Notes: generated by a model not told the origin, from the letters alone. A DNA stretch of 64,000 bases from Erythrobacter sp. KY5 (GCF_003264115.1 NZ_CP021912.1:1-64000), one strand, 5' to 3'. Shown: positions 52,101 to 60,693, counted from the first letter of the stretch. Numbers and translations are program-made.

Positions 52101-52448
52101 GTAGGCTTCATTGCCTTGTCAGGCGTTGCGACCTTGAACGGTCTCGTCATGATAACCGCAATCAAGCAGCGGCTCGAAAAGGGTTTGGAGCTTGGTGAAG
52201 CGATTGTCGAAGGCGCAATTGCACGCCTCCGCCCGGTTCTGATGACGGCGCTCGTCGCCTCGCTCGGCTTCGTTCCGATGGCGCTTGCGACAGGAACCGG
52301 GGCCGAGGTGCAGCGCCCGCTCGCCACGGTTGTGATCGGCGGGTTGATAACGGCAACAGCGCTCACACTGTTCGTGCTGCCTGCCATTGTGAGCCTGATT
52401 TTCGCGGAGAAATCCGAGCAGGCAAAGGGTCACGGAGAAATGCCATGA
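49185..52448 (+). CDS. czcA: CzcA-type heavy-metal RND transporter
   Basis: A 1087-aa inner-membrane pump. Key segments are the first helix after VRNRWAVVLLAL, LPIDAVPDITNVQVQINT, and the proton-relay block DFGLIVDGAVIIVENS in helix 4, which resembles the HME1 (Co/Zn/Cd) class consensus. Two periplasmic porter domains and the second membrane half (from LIVVPLAFAVILLLLYMAVG) are present. The start at 49185 sits inside the end of czcB. The metal class is inferred from that one motif. Confidence 0.92.
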   Translation: MDIDRSESGFEKEADSNGGLIGGVLDWSVRNRWAVVLLALGVAIWGAFNLAKLPIDAVPDITNVQVQINTEAPALSPPQIETQVTFPVETGLAGIEGLEMTRSISRNGFSQVTAIFEEGTDIYFARSQVEERLATLASSLPAGAEPSMGPIATGLGEVLMYTIEFEHPGGTDAPNGGAIGWQNDGSFVTDRGERLDTEVARAAYLRTVQDWVVAPLMRSADGVAGVDSIGGFEKQYLVQPDPDRLGGYGVSLDQLITALEAANQAEGANFVERAGEALLARVDSRLNSVEDIEQAVVTTREGVPIRVGDVATVEVGGDLRTGAASLNGDEAVVGTVLMRAGENSRTVAAGAADRLEEVRASLPAGVVAEIVYNRSTLVDATIATVRNNLVEGALLVIVVLFLLLGNIRAAIIAALVIPLSMLMAAIGMNRLGVSGNLMSLGALDFGLIVDGAVIIVENSIARLAHRQELEGRLLTLRERLAETRAAAHEMIKPTVYGQAIIFLVFAPLLTFTGVEGKTFTPMAITVMLALASAFILSLTFVPAMIALLLNKKINEKEVKTIRVAKDRYGPLLRKALARPWPVIGTGVGVFALAALVFSFIGSEFTPQLDERDLAVQSLRIPSTPLEQSLAMQRQVEARLTQFPQVELVFSRTGTAEVATDPMPPNISDAYLILKPREEWPDPSLSKDELVSEMEEALGGLIGNLYEFSQPIELRFNELIAGVRGDVAVKLYGDDLTAMTSAANEVAAVLRGVEGAADVKVQQVSGFPTLDIAFDRPTIARYGLSVEDVAQSVAIALGGRNAGLVFEGDRRFDVVVRLSDANRNDFDQLGTLPIVLPNGGSIPLRAVAQFEVIDGLAEVRREQGRRLVIVSANVRERDLGSFVEQAQSEVAANVDLPSASFIEWGGQYQNLQQAQQRLLIVVPLAFAVILLLLYMAVGGWVSALAVFSAIPMALAGGVFFLALRGMPFSISAAVGFIALSGVATLNGLVMITAIKQRLEKGLELGEAIVEGAIARLRPVLMTALVASLGFVPMALATGTGAEVQRPLATVVIGGLITATALTLFVLPAIVSLIFAEKSEQAKGHGEMP

Positions 52449-53062
52449 GCGGCGATCACAAATTCGAGCTTGATAGTGCTGAAAAGCGGCGAACTCTGTG
52501 GATTGTCCTGTGGCTCAACGTCGCGTTGGCTGTCGGTTTCTTGTTCGTCGGATATTTTGCCGATTCTAACGCGCTTCTCGCGAATGGTCTCGACAATGCA
52601 TCTGATGCTCTTGTCTATATCCTGAGCCTTTTCGCACTTAGCCGTTCTCGAGTGTGGAAGCGCAACGCGGCTCGCCTTTCAGGTGGCTTGCTCCTGTTGT
52701 TTGCCGCTGGCGTTATTGCCGATGCAATACGTCGCTTTCTGGAGGGGTCCGACCCTGGTGGCATCGAAATGATGGCTATGGCTGCGATCGCAGCCGTAGT
52801 GAACCTCATCTGCCTCCGCCTGCTTCAAAACCTCCAGCAGAAGGACGTCAGTCTGCGTGCCGCAACGACTTTTAGCTTCAACGATTTTGTAGCAAATGGC
52901 GGGATTATTGTCGCAGGGCTGGTCGTCACGCTTACTGGCGCGAATTGGCCAGATCTATTGGTCGGCATCGCTGTTGCCGGGATCGCGATCTATGGCGGGA
53001 TCGATATCCTGCGCGATACGCACAAGGATAGGCATGAGGAAGCCGGCACGACCCACAGTTAG
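52445..53062 (+). CDS. CDF-like cation transporter
   Basis: A 205-aa membrane protein with about six helices. The metal-site aspartates are in NGLDNASDALVYILSL and SFNDFVANGG, the pattern of cation diffusion facilitators; the cytoplasmic C-terminal domain is short or missing. It is ATGA-coupled to czcA and ends the operon. A role in zinc or cadmium efflux alongside CzcCBA is likely. Confidence 0.8.
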   Translation: MSGDHKFELDSAEKRRTLWIVLWLNVALAVGFLFVGYFADSNALLANGLDNASDALVYILSLFALSRSRVWKRNAARLSGGLLLLFAAGVIADAIRRFLEGSDPGGIEMMAMAAIAAVVNLICLRLLQNLQQKDVSLRAATTFSFNDFVANGGIIVAGLVVTLTGANWPDLLVGIAVAGIAIYGGIDILRDTHKDRHEEAGTTHS

Positions 53063-53508
53063 GGCAAGAGCAAATAGGAAGTGTGCCCTTGCTTCGGGGA
53101 TTGATGCTGGCTCTCGCCTCGAGGTTTCTGGCGAACTGCAGCTTTACCAGCATCCATATTGCCTTACTGAACATGAATAGGTTCTCGGTCAGCGATACAA
53201 CAAGCAATGATCTTTTTCATTTGCGCTTGAAGTTGGCATGAATGCCCGTAGCCTTCAAGACTATATCCAGCGAAAGGAAGGCCCGCTTTCACCCCCAATC
53301 CCAGCCATTTGGCAAAGGCCCTGAGTGGGTCGATTTCGGACTGTCTGGTCTTGGGCGCCGGATCTGGCGAAGCTGCCATTCGACGACTTCAGTGTTCTTG
53401 TCCGTTACCGACCAACTCAGGACATTCAACGCTGTTGATGTGAGCGTCAGCTTCTACGGGAACCCGCCGTTCAGGTCGGCAAACCGGCCGGCCGGCTAAG
53501 CGCCCCAG
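53063..53508. other. Gene-free region after the metal-resistance operon
   Basis: About 446 bp where I find no supported gene or clean terminator. Weak inverted pairs just after the CDF-like stop (GGGCA...TGCCC, loop 19) are too loose to call. The 3' end of the convergent metalloprotease gene bounds it on the right. It may be a junction between two cargo acquisitions. Confidence 0.4.
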
Positions 53509-54639
53509 TCACCGCAGCCCTTGCGACCACCAATATTTCTCGAGATGGCCGCGATCTAGCCGGGCGCTGAGCGTAGGCCACGCATCGGCATGCTCCCTAA
53601 GATTGCGCTCGAGATCGGCGTCGAGCAACGCGACCTCCTCGGCCGTCATCATACCGCCGCCCAGTTCCATCACCGCGATTTCCACGGCACGGATCGAGCG
53701 GCGCGCCAGTTCCCAAGCTTCATCCTTCGTATAGCCGCCGAAATTGTCGAGCAGCAGTGACACCATCGTCGACATGACACCGACGCGCACCAAAGCCGGG
53801 GGATGGGTGCGCTCGATGGCGAACGGATCCTCCGGTCCGAACAGGTCCATCACCGAAAAGAAGATATAGGCCGTGGTCAGGAAGTACCGCATCCCGGCCT
53901 GGCGCTCCTTGAGGACATCGGCCCAACCTGCCACAAAGTCCGGACTGCCGAGCAGATATGAGGTGGCCCCTGCCGCCAGTGCGTCCGCGTCGCGCTCGAG
54001 GGCGCGGCTCTCGGCCAAGCTGGGCCGGCCGGAGCCGTCCGCTTCGGCGGTGAAGTTGCCCGTGTAAAGCGGCAGATGCCCGCCCGCGAGGTGCCCGATC
54101 TCATGCGCCATCAGGTAGTGGCTGGCGATGTAGGTGAGAAGGAACGACCTCACCATATTATCGTCGGTCATTCGGCTGTCGGCTTCGGCGCTAATATGCA
54201 TCCAAGCTTCGCGGCGCGACCGTTTGGGAGGCTTCATCTCGTCGACTGGATCGGTGCCCTCGCTGAGAAACCAGAATAGCGGCTCGCTCGCCATGATTGC
54301 CGCGCAGAAATTGAGGATCGTGTCGAGCGCGCCCTCGGCGATGACGACGCAATACATGTCGGGTGAGCGGTAGCCCGCGATCATCGCGTTCACGACGCGA
54401 GCTCGCGTGATGCACCAAAAGATTGGGCGGTCGAGCACGAGCTGATGCGTGAGATTGCCGATCGCGTCCGACAACCCGAGCAGGCTCGGCGATACTGCCA
54501 CCTGCCGCAGTTGATCAGCCGGGACGATCGGTGCAGCGAGCGCCTTGTTCTGGCGGAGAATCTTGCTTTCGACAGCGGCCCAATGCTGCTGCGGCAGATA
54601 CAGCCGCGAGATCAACTCAAGTGTATTATCCTGAACCAT
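53509..54639 (-). CDS. Zinc metalloprotease with HEIGH motif, Lit/M48-like
   Basis: A 376-aa protein without signal or clear membrane helices. The gluzincin site is HEIGHLAGGHLPL near residue 178 and the third ligand lies in SRALERDADALAAGA near 215. The layout (HExxH then ExDAD about 35 residues later) resembles M48 and, more loosely, the Lit-type peptidase U49 that cleaves EF-Tu during phage exclusion. Lit-like function would fit a defence cargo, but I see no sequence-level proof. It is a single gene between the metal island and the TnsE-like gene. Confidence 0.65.
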   Translation of the reverse strand: MVQDNTLELISRLYLPQQHWAAVESKILRQNKALAAPIVPADQLRQVAVSPSLLGLSDAIGNLTHQLVLDRPIFWCITRARVVNAMIAGYRSPDMYCVVIAEGALDTILNFCAAIMASEPLFWFLSEGTDPVDEMKPPKRSRREAWMHISAEADSRMTDDNMVRSFLLTYIASHYLMAHEIGHLAGGHLPLYTGNFTAEADGSGRPSLAESRALERDADALAAGATSYLLGSPDFVAGWADVLKERQAGMRYFLTTAYIFFSVMDLFGPEDPFAIERTHPPALVRVGVMSTMVSLLLDNFGGYTKDEAWELARRSIRAVEIAVMELGGGMMTAEEVALLDADLERNLREHADAWPTLSARLDRGHLEKYWWSQGLR

Positions 54640-55027
54640 GCGGGTAATTTAGGTCGCTTGGTCCTGAAGGAAAGGGAGGGCGTCGTGTGCCGCTAGTGTG
54701 AGCATCCGCTCTCGTCGAAAGCCGTCGTTCACCGTTCTTAGCGGATTGGCGGCTTCGTCCCAAAGTCGGCCGCCCGGGCAGATCAAATGGAATATCCGGC
54801 TTCAGGCAATCGGAAGAGATGCACGAATGTCCGAAATTAGGGCGCAAAGCGGACCTGACAGCAGTTTAAGCGAAGGTCAGGTTTTGGGCGTCACGGACTC
54901 AGTGCTCGATTTCCTAAATTGGGGTCGGAACCAGACGAACAACCTTGCCCGGAATTGACCTCAAGAGATAACGCGCGGCAACTGTTGTTGCCTAGCAAGT
55001 GTCGCATCTCATGCTAGTCTCGGCGGC
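54640..55027. other. Upstream region of the TnsE-like gene
   Basis: About 388 bp without a supported gene; an 86-codon open frame at 54698-54958 has no recognisable content. At 54992-55017 is an inverted repeat (CTAGCA/TGCTAG, 14-bp spacer) that overlaps a possible promoter (TTGCCT at 54988, TGCTAG at 55012), 10 bp before the start codon at 55028. This could be an operator for the downstream gene. Confidence 0.4.
54992..55017. promoter_or_regulatory. Inverted repeat in the TnsE-like gene promoter
   Basis: CTAGCA at 54992-54997 and TGCTAG at 55012-55017 are exact inverted repeats with centres 20 bp apart, roughly two DNA turns. The right half would coincide with the -10 element. Bound protein would block transcription of the gene starting at 55028. 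Confidence 0.4.
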
Positions 55028-56824
55028 ATGAGTTTCATACAACTGCAGCGCGAGCCCGGCATCCATTATCTCGTGGGGCACCAGAACTTTCGCACATCGC
55101 CTGCTTTCGAACATCTACTTGAAGCGAAATGCGCCGTTCGCACAATCACGCCGGTAGGGGACATGGAAACATCACTGCACGTCCCGCTTTCAGACTTCGC
55201 GATGTTCCCGGCAGGTTCGCTTTTCGGACAGGGCAAAGCAGTGGCAGTGCGCAATCGCGACCGTCGCCGATCGCGTAGGACAATCCTGTTGGGCGATCAA
55301 TTCGAGACGTGGGACGTCGACCGTCTGACACGTATCAAGGCGAAGAAGCTACTTCATCCCTATGATCTGACCATTCAGCATACCGAGAAGGTTTTCATCG
55401 ACCAGATGGGGGCACCACGTCCGCTAGGTTTGATGCATAGCGAGCAGTTCCGGTTCATCTGTTCAGGCGTCAGCTTCCTGCTCGACACGTTATCGTTGCG
55501 ATCGGTCACCTCACAGAAAAGCCTTGCAAGCATGTTTGTCGACGAGGCGGAAACCGGGATCGACGCGAGCGGTACTTATGTCATTACACCTCTGCGCCCA
55601 TTTCAGAACGCCACCGCGACACTGCAAATCGCGCTTCTGCTGACCAATCCCGATATTGCGGACTATATTCGGTTCTTCTTCAGGCGTGTCGGATCCGCTT
55701 TGCGCGGCGAACCTATAGATTCCATGAGAGCCTGGACATTCCAGGACCCACTGGACTGCACTATCGAGAGCGAGCCGCTGTCCATCCAGCATGGCGGAAA
55801 GGAGAGGATCGTCGACTATTGCGACAGGATCGTCGCCGATCATCGCAAGCCGGCCTTCAAAGACATCGTGGTCCGAATTCGGAATACACGTGCCGATGAG
55901 CAGATCGAAATGATTGAAGAACTGCGCACGCGGGAAGAGAAGGAACAGTTGCGTGTTGCCTCCAGCACCAAGGTTAGGCGCTATCCGGCAGACAAGCGCA
56001 CGGTCCGACTGGGGCGCATGGACGGGGAATTCGGGCGGCTGTTCCCTGAGTTCGCTAAGCTCAATCTGCGCTTCGACCGCGAGAGAGCCGAGACCGGCGA
56101 TAGCCTCAGCCGAACCTCGGTGACCAAAAACGGAAGCACAAGGCCCGACTTTGTGAGCCCGCTTGCGTCTTCCACCCCGCCGGAGCTCGGTGGTACCGTT
56201 CCGCAGTTAAAAAGCGGCCCTGTCGAAACGGTCGTCTTCGAACGCCCCAACGTGGCTACGCGATTTCTTGCAACCAGCGATGCCCCAGGCCTCGAGCCTC
56301 TGATCATCAAGCTCGACGAGATGCCGCTTCTTATGCGCGAGTTCTATCTTGCAGGCTACTACATGGAAAAACATCGCTCGACTTCGAGCCTACCTGACTA
56401 TGCGATGGAACGCGGCGAGGAGTTGCTCTTTAGGCTGCCGACCACTTGGGGTGGTTTCGCAGCTCCGGATAAGAAAGGCTTCGATCGCTACGTTGCCGCT
56501 TTCCCACTAGCCTTCGATCACGGCACCGTCTGGGCCATCGAAATCCTTAGAAACGATCCCAGAGAAATCTTCGCGATGGGCCTCGTTGCCCAGCTCGACC
56601 GGGAAGATGGCCTTAGCTTTCTCGGTCGTGCGCTTCGGAGCGTCTGCGACCGGGTCGGCCGACGGCGCGGCGGCGATCTGTCGGGCACCTTTCCGCGAGC
56701 CGACTTCGTTGACACACGGATCGACACCGTGGCGCACAAGCAGACAGTGTGGGACGCCAGGACGCTGTCTCAAATCATTCCCTCCCGTGCCGAGCTACTT
56801 CTCTCGCCCGAACGCAACTTCTAG
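55028..56824 (+). CDS. 598-aa protein in the tns module, remote TnsE-like candidate
   Basis: I do not recognise a named family at sequence level. By eye the layout parallels Tn7 TnsE: an N-terminal half with a hydrophobic helix (FRFICSGVSFLLDTLSLRS), then the strand TYVITPLRPF and helices ALLLTNPDIADYIRFFFRRV, then FQDPLDCTIESEPLSI. A linker with Ser/Arg/Pro follows, and a C-terminal domain with GTVWAIEILRNDPREIFAMG and a basic helix GRALRSVCDRVGRRRGG. Length is near TnsE (538 aa). It converges on tniQ with a 4-bp overlap. If it is a TnsE-type protein, it would direct insertion to replicating DNA; a different partner of TniQ is equally possible. Confidence 0.45.
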   Translation: MSFIQLQREPGIHYLVGHQNFRTSPAFEHLLEAKCAVRTITPVGDMETSLHVPLSDFAMFPAGSLFGQGKAVAVRNRDRRRSRRTILLGDQFETWDVDRLTRIKAKKLLHPYDLTIQHTEKVFIDQMGAPRPLGLMHSEQFRFICSGVSFLLDTLSLRSVTSQKSLASMFVDEAETGIDASGTYVITPLRPFQNATATLQIALLLTNPDIADYIRFFFRRVGSALRGEPIDSMRAWTFQDPLDCTIESEPLSIQHGGKERIVDYCDRIVADHRKPAFKDIVVRIRNTRADEQIEMIEELRTREEKEQLRVASSTKVRRYPADKRTVRLGRMDGEFGRLFPEFAKLNLRFDRERAETGDSLSRTSVTKNGSTRPDFVSPLASSTPPELGGTVPQLKSGPVETVVFERPNVATRFLATSDAPGLEPLIIKLDEMPLLMREFYLAGYYMEKHRSTSSLPDYAMERGEELLFRLPTTWGGFAAPDKKGFDRYVAAFPLAFDHGTVWAIEILRNDPREIFAMGLVAQLDREDGLSFLGRALRSVCDRVGRRRGGDLSGTFPRADFVDTRIDTVAHKQTVWDARTLSQIIPSRAELLLSPERNF

Positions 56825-57798
56825 CGCGCGTTTGAGGATCCGGGCCGTAGATAGGTGTCGAGAGCGTCACGAAGAGCGAATGGCGTTTGCACACCGGTTT
56901 CCTCGGGCACAATCCAGCTCGCCCACGCACGCGCTTCACCGCACAGGCCGACAAGCCCGAACGGCCAGCCCCTAAGTAGCCGCTCCACGCCGCGCATCGC
57001 ATTATGTGCGGAGATGGTGGTCATCGCGCGGATACTGGGGGTTTTCGCCCTGTATTCAAATTCGAGCGTGCCGATCGATGGTTGCAAAGCATCGCGGACC
57101 CGGCTGCCCCAACCTCGCGATACAATCGCGCGGAAGAGCGCCAGCTCCATGGCGAAAAAAGCGATCGGATGCGTGCCGTTCAGATACGGCCACGCCACGG
57201 CACATCCGTCGAGGACCAATTCATTATGCGCCTGCAGTGTGAGAACGTTCGGATCGGCGGTCCGCGCTTCGAGCGTCGTCAGATCAAGAGCGCAGCGGTC
57301 GCAAAGTCGCATACCGCCTCTATGGGGCTGGTAGGGCGCACCGCAGTCGAGGCAAGCATCCATCAGTATTGTGCCGTGCCGTGTACATGTCGGAAACAGC
57401 CGCAAGCGCCAGGTCAGAGGAAGATAGGCCGTCTCTTCGGCCAGACACTGAGGACAAAAAGCCTGACCGTGCGCCTTCCGAATTCGGTGGCGCACACCGA
57501 GCGGTACGACCATGAAGGATTGGTTCGCGCCCGAGATGCACTCGGCGAGCACACCCTCATAAGCGCTTAGGGCAGTGCACCGTGCGCGTTCGAGCGGCAC
57601 ACCCGTCTTCACCGCCAGAGCTTCGATAAGCTCTGGCGGTGCGACGAGGTCACTATCCCTAGTCCAGAATTCGAGCCCAGGCACGAGTTCCTTCATCAGC
57701 GAATGGTGCTTGGTGCCCTTTGCCTCTGCGATACGGATCAGCCATGAGGTGATCGATTCCCGGGGCAAAGGGCGGGGACGGATATGCCAGCGGCTCAC
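56821..57798 (-). CDS. tniQ: TniQ/TnsD-type target-selection protein (short form)
   Basis: A 325-aa TniQ-family protein. It starts RWHIRPRPLPRESITSW, the family N terminus, with zinc fingers FCPQCLAE and CTRHGTILMDACLDCG near residues 110-160 and CDRC just after. It is short for an attachment-site-binding TnsD (Tn7 TnsD is about 508 aa), closer to TniQ of Tn5053 or CRISPR-associated transposons. The GTG at 57798 overlaps the tnsC stop (GTGA) and has GGGAGG upstream; an ATG at 57810 is the alternative. It is expected to link comM recognition to TnsC. Confidence 0.88.
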   Translation of the reverse strand: MSRWHIRPRPLPRESITSWLIRIAEAKGTKHHSLMKELVPGLEFWTRDSDLVAPPELIEALAVKTGVPLERARCTALSAYEGVLAECISGANQSFMVVPLGVRHRIRKAHGQAFCPQCLAEETAYLPLTWRLRLFPTCTRHGTILMDACLDCGAPYQPHRGGMRLCDRCALDLTTLEARTADPNVLTLQAHNELVLDGCAVAWPYLNGTHPIAFFAMELALFRAIVSRGWGSRVRDALQPSIGTLEFEYRAKTPSIRAMTTISAHNAMRGVERLLRGWPFGLVGLCGEARAWASWIVPEETGVQTPFALRDALDTYLRPGSSNAR

Positions 57799-58721
57799 GC
57801 GGCCTCCCATTCTTTGTCCGTCTTCAGTTCAAGACGTTTTATCACGTCTTCGCTACGCTCGGACAGCGGCACCCACGCCATGCCCTCGATCGTTTTTGCA
57901 TCGATCACTTCGCGGCCAGTCTGAATAGCCGTGCGCGCTGCAAGCAGCATGACGCGCCGGATATGGCCGATGACATGGTCGCCCATCTCAAGTATCGTTT
58001 CCACCAGCTTGGGATCAGCCACGATGTGCGAGACCTTGCGCAACGGCAACCGAACCTCGAGATTGTGAATGAGCACATTCGCCTCATCGCCGCGTTTCCA
58101 GGGCGGCAGGACGAGCTGCTCGAACCGCCGCTGCAATTGCGGTTCTTTGTTGAGAATATCGACGCCTGCCGGCGTACCGAACAACGCGACGCCGCACCCG
58201 GTATCCTCACCGATCGACTTGATCATGTTCTTGAGCGCCTCGCGATTGCGCGAAGTCCCGTTAGAAAGATCCTGGAACTCATCGATAATGAGAAGCTTTG
58301 TCTGCATCGCCCTCAGAACCGCATAGGCCATCGAGGTTAGATGCGACGTCGACCACGTCAGGTTGAAGGGCTCTCCAACATAGCGCAGGATCCGGATCGC
58401 GAACTCGCGCACCGAAGCCTCACCCGGCATCGAGATGCGAACCACGTCCGCACGATCAGCATCACCCAGTACGTTTGTCCGGATCGGATGCAGCGAAGCG
58501 AAATGTTTGGAGATCGTGCTCTTGCCATTGAAGCTTCGCCCAAAAATGGCGATGCTGTGTTCATGCGGCTCGGGCATCTTGAGGATCGCCGCAAGGCGAT
58601 CCTCAATCTCCATCATGCGCGGATGGTGGATGGTCAGAGGCTGGCTGAGAAAGGCGAGGCGGGTCGCGGCATCCGCAAGACGCAGTTCTTCGATCGGTGT
58701 GGTGATGGTGGTCTGGGTCAT
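57795..58721 (-). CDS. tnsC: TnsC/TniB AAA+ transposition regulator
   Basis: A 308-aa AAA+ ATPase. It has Walker A FGRSFNGKSTISKHF near residue 60, Walker B LLIIDEFQDLSNG near 145, and sensor region GVALFGTPAGVDIL. TnsC filaments bridge target selectors and the TnsAB transposase. It overlaps tnsB by 4 bp (ATGA) and tniQ by 4 bp. Confidence 0.92.
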   Translation of the reverse strand: MTQTTITTPIEELRLADAATRLAFLSQPLTIHHPRMMEIEDRLAAILKMPEPHEHSIAIFGRSFNGKSTISKHFASLHPIRTNVLGDADRADVVRISMPGEASVREFAIRILRYVGEPFNLTWSTSHLTSMAYAVLRAMQTKLLIIDEFQDLSNGTSRNREALKNMIKSIGEDTGCGVALFGTPAGVDILNKEPQLQRRFEQLVLPPWKRGDEANVLIHNLEVRLPLRKVSHIVADPKLVETILEMGDHVIGHIRRVMLLAARTAIQTGREVIDAKTIEGMAWVPLSERSEDVIKRLELKTDKEWEAA

Positions 58722-60481
58722 TGTACGGCTCCGGAGCTGGGAAGAATGGTGATGGTGGCTGGGTCGATTTTCACGACCGGCGGCGGGGGAAGCGGCGATG
58801 TTTCAGGAGCGGGCAACCGGTACTGGCCACGCTCGCGCTTCTCGGCCTTCTGCGCGATCTTGCGCTGCTTGGCCCGCTCGAGTTTGGACGTCGGGTTGAC
58901 GACCTTGCTGCGGCGCCTGGCCTCGGCACGCTCCTTCTCGATCAGACCGAGAATGCCACTCGCCGTCACCTGGTCACGCTTCTTGAGTTTCGCCTTGAGT
59001 GCGGCGCGCGCCTTTTCCCACTCGGCAACGGTAATCTCCTTGCCCTCGGTCAAAGCATCGCGCAGCTCGATGTAGCGCCCGTTACGCGGGTCCTCGACGA
59101 AGGCCCGGCTCACATCTGAAGGATCGCGCTTGACGTTGAAGGCTGTGCCCTTGGCGACGTTCAAGAGAGGCTGAAGCTCGCGCGCCGTGTAGCTGCAATA
59201 GCTCACGCGCAGACCGTACTTCTCCAGCTTGCGCCGCTCGGTCTTCAGAAAATCGAGGTAGAAGCCCTGCGGATCGTCGATTCGCCGAGGATCGCCATAC
59301 TGGGCAACGCCGAGATTCCACTTCTCCGCCGGCGTCATCCCCAAAGCAGGATGGACGCGGTGGGGATACTCGCACACGAAGAACCGGACCATCGCTTCCA
59401 GATATTGCTTGAGCGTCAGCTCCGCCGTCTTGGTCGGATCGATCCGGTCCTTCTCCCGCCGCGTCTTGCTGAACAGCGTGTTCCCCGGCAGCTTGCGGGT
59501 CTCCTTCATCGCCGTCCCAATGAGCCGCTCGATAACGCCGCCATGATGTGGCTGAGAACGATGTGACAGGTCGATGCGCCACTTCTCGCACCCGCGATGA
59601 AACGATTTCGAGGTGAAATCACAGCCGCGATCGACGAAAACGGACGATGGGATACCGTACCACGGCCAGTCCAAGCCAAGGATTCCCATGGCCTGAAGCC
59701 AACCATCCTTCGGGAGGCAGGCGATCGCCATCGCCTCGGCGAGCTCCTCGACGCTCGGGTAGCCGAAGGTCACATGAATGCCTAGCGGAACCCTCGAAAA
59801 CTCATCGACGACCATCGTGAAGGTTGGCCTGCCCAGCGAGATCCAGAGTTCCTCCGAAATGACGTGCAGATCGGCATAGGTATGGTCGATCTGCACCCTC
59901 TCGAGAGGGTACGTGCAGGGCGGGGTCGAACCCTTGTTGCGATCGTACTTGTCGGCCGCGGCCTGCGCGCCGTGCTTGTGAGCATAGCGCACCCGCTCGT
60001 CGAGCGCCTCCCACCGCCGCCGGATCGTCCGCTCGGAGGGAGCCTCGAGCCCAGCCTTGGCGCACGCCTTCTGGACGTTCTCGATGTAGACCGTAACCGG
60101 CTGACCCTTATAGCGTTTCTGCCTCAGGAACTTCTTCAGCTCGGTCTCGCCAACCTCTTCGACAGCCGGATCGAGTTTGGAATGCCAGATCCGCTTGGCC
60201 GGAGGCTTGAACAGCGCCATAGCATGCCCCGCCTCCTCGTAGTCAGTGAGCTTGCGGTAGAATTTGGCCGGTGACCAACCAAGCATGCGGGCAGCCTTCT
60301 CTGCGTTGTCGCGGGTGCGGTCGCCATTGCGGAAGCCATCGATAACGCAGGCCTCGAAGCGGATCTGCTTCCAGTCGGCCTCGCTGATATCGTCGAGCGA
60401 GAGCTTCTGGCCGGCACCTTGGCGCGCAACCGTGCTGATACTAGCCGCCGTCGGAACGACGTTCTTCTTCGTGTTAGACAT
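58718..60481 (-). CDS. tnsB: TnsB/TniA DDE transposase
   Basis: A 587-aa RNase H-fold transposase. An N-terminal HTH region precedes the catalytic core with the DDE residues in VQIDHTYADL (Asp199), SVFVDRGCDF (Asp284) and HHGGVIERLIGT (Glu318). A basic C-terminal tail with KKRDQVTASG and a proline-rich end probably meets TnsC. GGAG lies 9 nt before the ATG at 60481; an earlier ATG at 60496 is also in frame. TnsB joins the 3' ends to the target. Confidence 0.93.
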   Translation of the reverse strand: MSNTKKNVVPTAASISTVARQGAGQKLSLDDISEADWKQIRFEACVIDGFRNGDRTRDNAEKAARMLGWSPAKFYRKLTDYEEAGHAMALFKPPAKRIWHSKLDPAVEEVGETELKKFLRQKRYKGQPVTVYIENVQKACAKAGLEAPSERTIRRRWEALDERVRYAHKHGAQAAADKYDRNKGSTPPCTYPLERVQIDHTYADLHVISEELWISLGRPTFTMVVDEFSRVPLGIHVTFGYPSVEELAEAMAIACLPKDGWLQAMGILGLDWPWYGIPSSVFVDRGCDFTSKSFHRGCEKWRIDLSHRSQPHHGGVIERLIGTAMKETRKLPGNTLFSKTRREKDRIDPTKTAELTLKQYLEAMVRFFVCEYPHRVHPALGMTPAEKWNLGVAQYGDPRRIDDPQGFYLDFLKTERRKLEKYGLRVSYCSYTARELQPLLNVAKGTAFNVKRDPSDVSRAFVEDPRNGRYIELRDALTEGKEITVAEWEKARAALKAKLKKRDQVTASGILGLIEKERAEARRRSKVVNPTSKLERAKQRKIAQKAEKRERGQYRLPAPETSPLPPPPVVKIDPATITILPSSGAVQ

Positions 60482-60559
60482 TTTAACGTACTCCATCTTT
60501 GAGAAAGTGGAGCACGAACCGGAAAGATGCGCGCGATCCTCGCCAGACGCGAGCGTTCG

Positions 60560-60571
60560 CGCTTGACTTGG
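60560..60571. repeat. 12-bp repeat in tnsB upstream region (copy 1)
   Basis: CGCTTGACTTGG at 60560-60571 is repeated exactly at 61036-61047 in the upstream region of the unknown 256-aa gene. Two copies of a 12-mer within 500 bp in the regulatory gaps of the transposition module suggest a shared control site. Confidence 0.4.
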
Positions 60572-60618
60572 GGCGGCTTTTCGGAGACAACGAGAGTGTT
60601 GAGGGATCTCGTATCCCG

Positions 60619-60650
60619 AAAAGGCCTGGTTCTTCGGAGCCAGGCTTTTT
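60619..60650. terminator. Bidirectional terminator upstream of tnsB
   Basis: AAAAGGCCTGG (60619-60629) and CCAGGCTTTTT (60640-60650) form a stem with one bulged G and a 10-nt loop. T runs follow on both strands, so it can end transcripts from both sides. It ends the 81-aa gene on the minus strand and isolates tnsB-tnsC-tniQ, which must have their own promoter below 60618. Confidence 0.75.
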
Positions 60651-60693
60651 CCGTTTCGTGCTTATCGAGTTTTGATTGCAGGCATTCTTTTTC

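Noticed and set aside
53164-53499. Short open frames in the gap after the CDF-like gene
   Set aside because: They have no ribosome site or known pattern, and lie on both strands over each other.
54698-54958. 86-codon open frame upstream of the TnsE-like gene
   Set aside because: No recognisable content, weak start, and it is followed by a long gap; probably chance.
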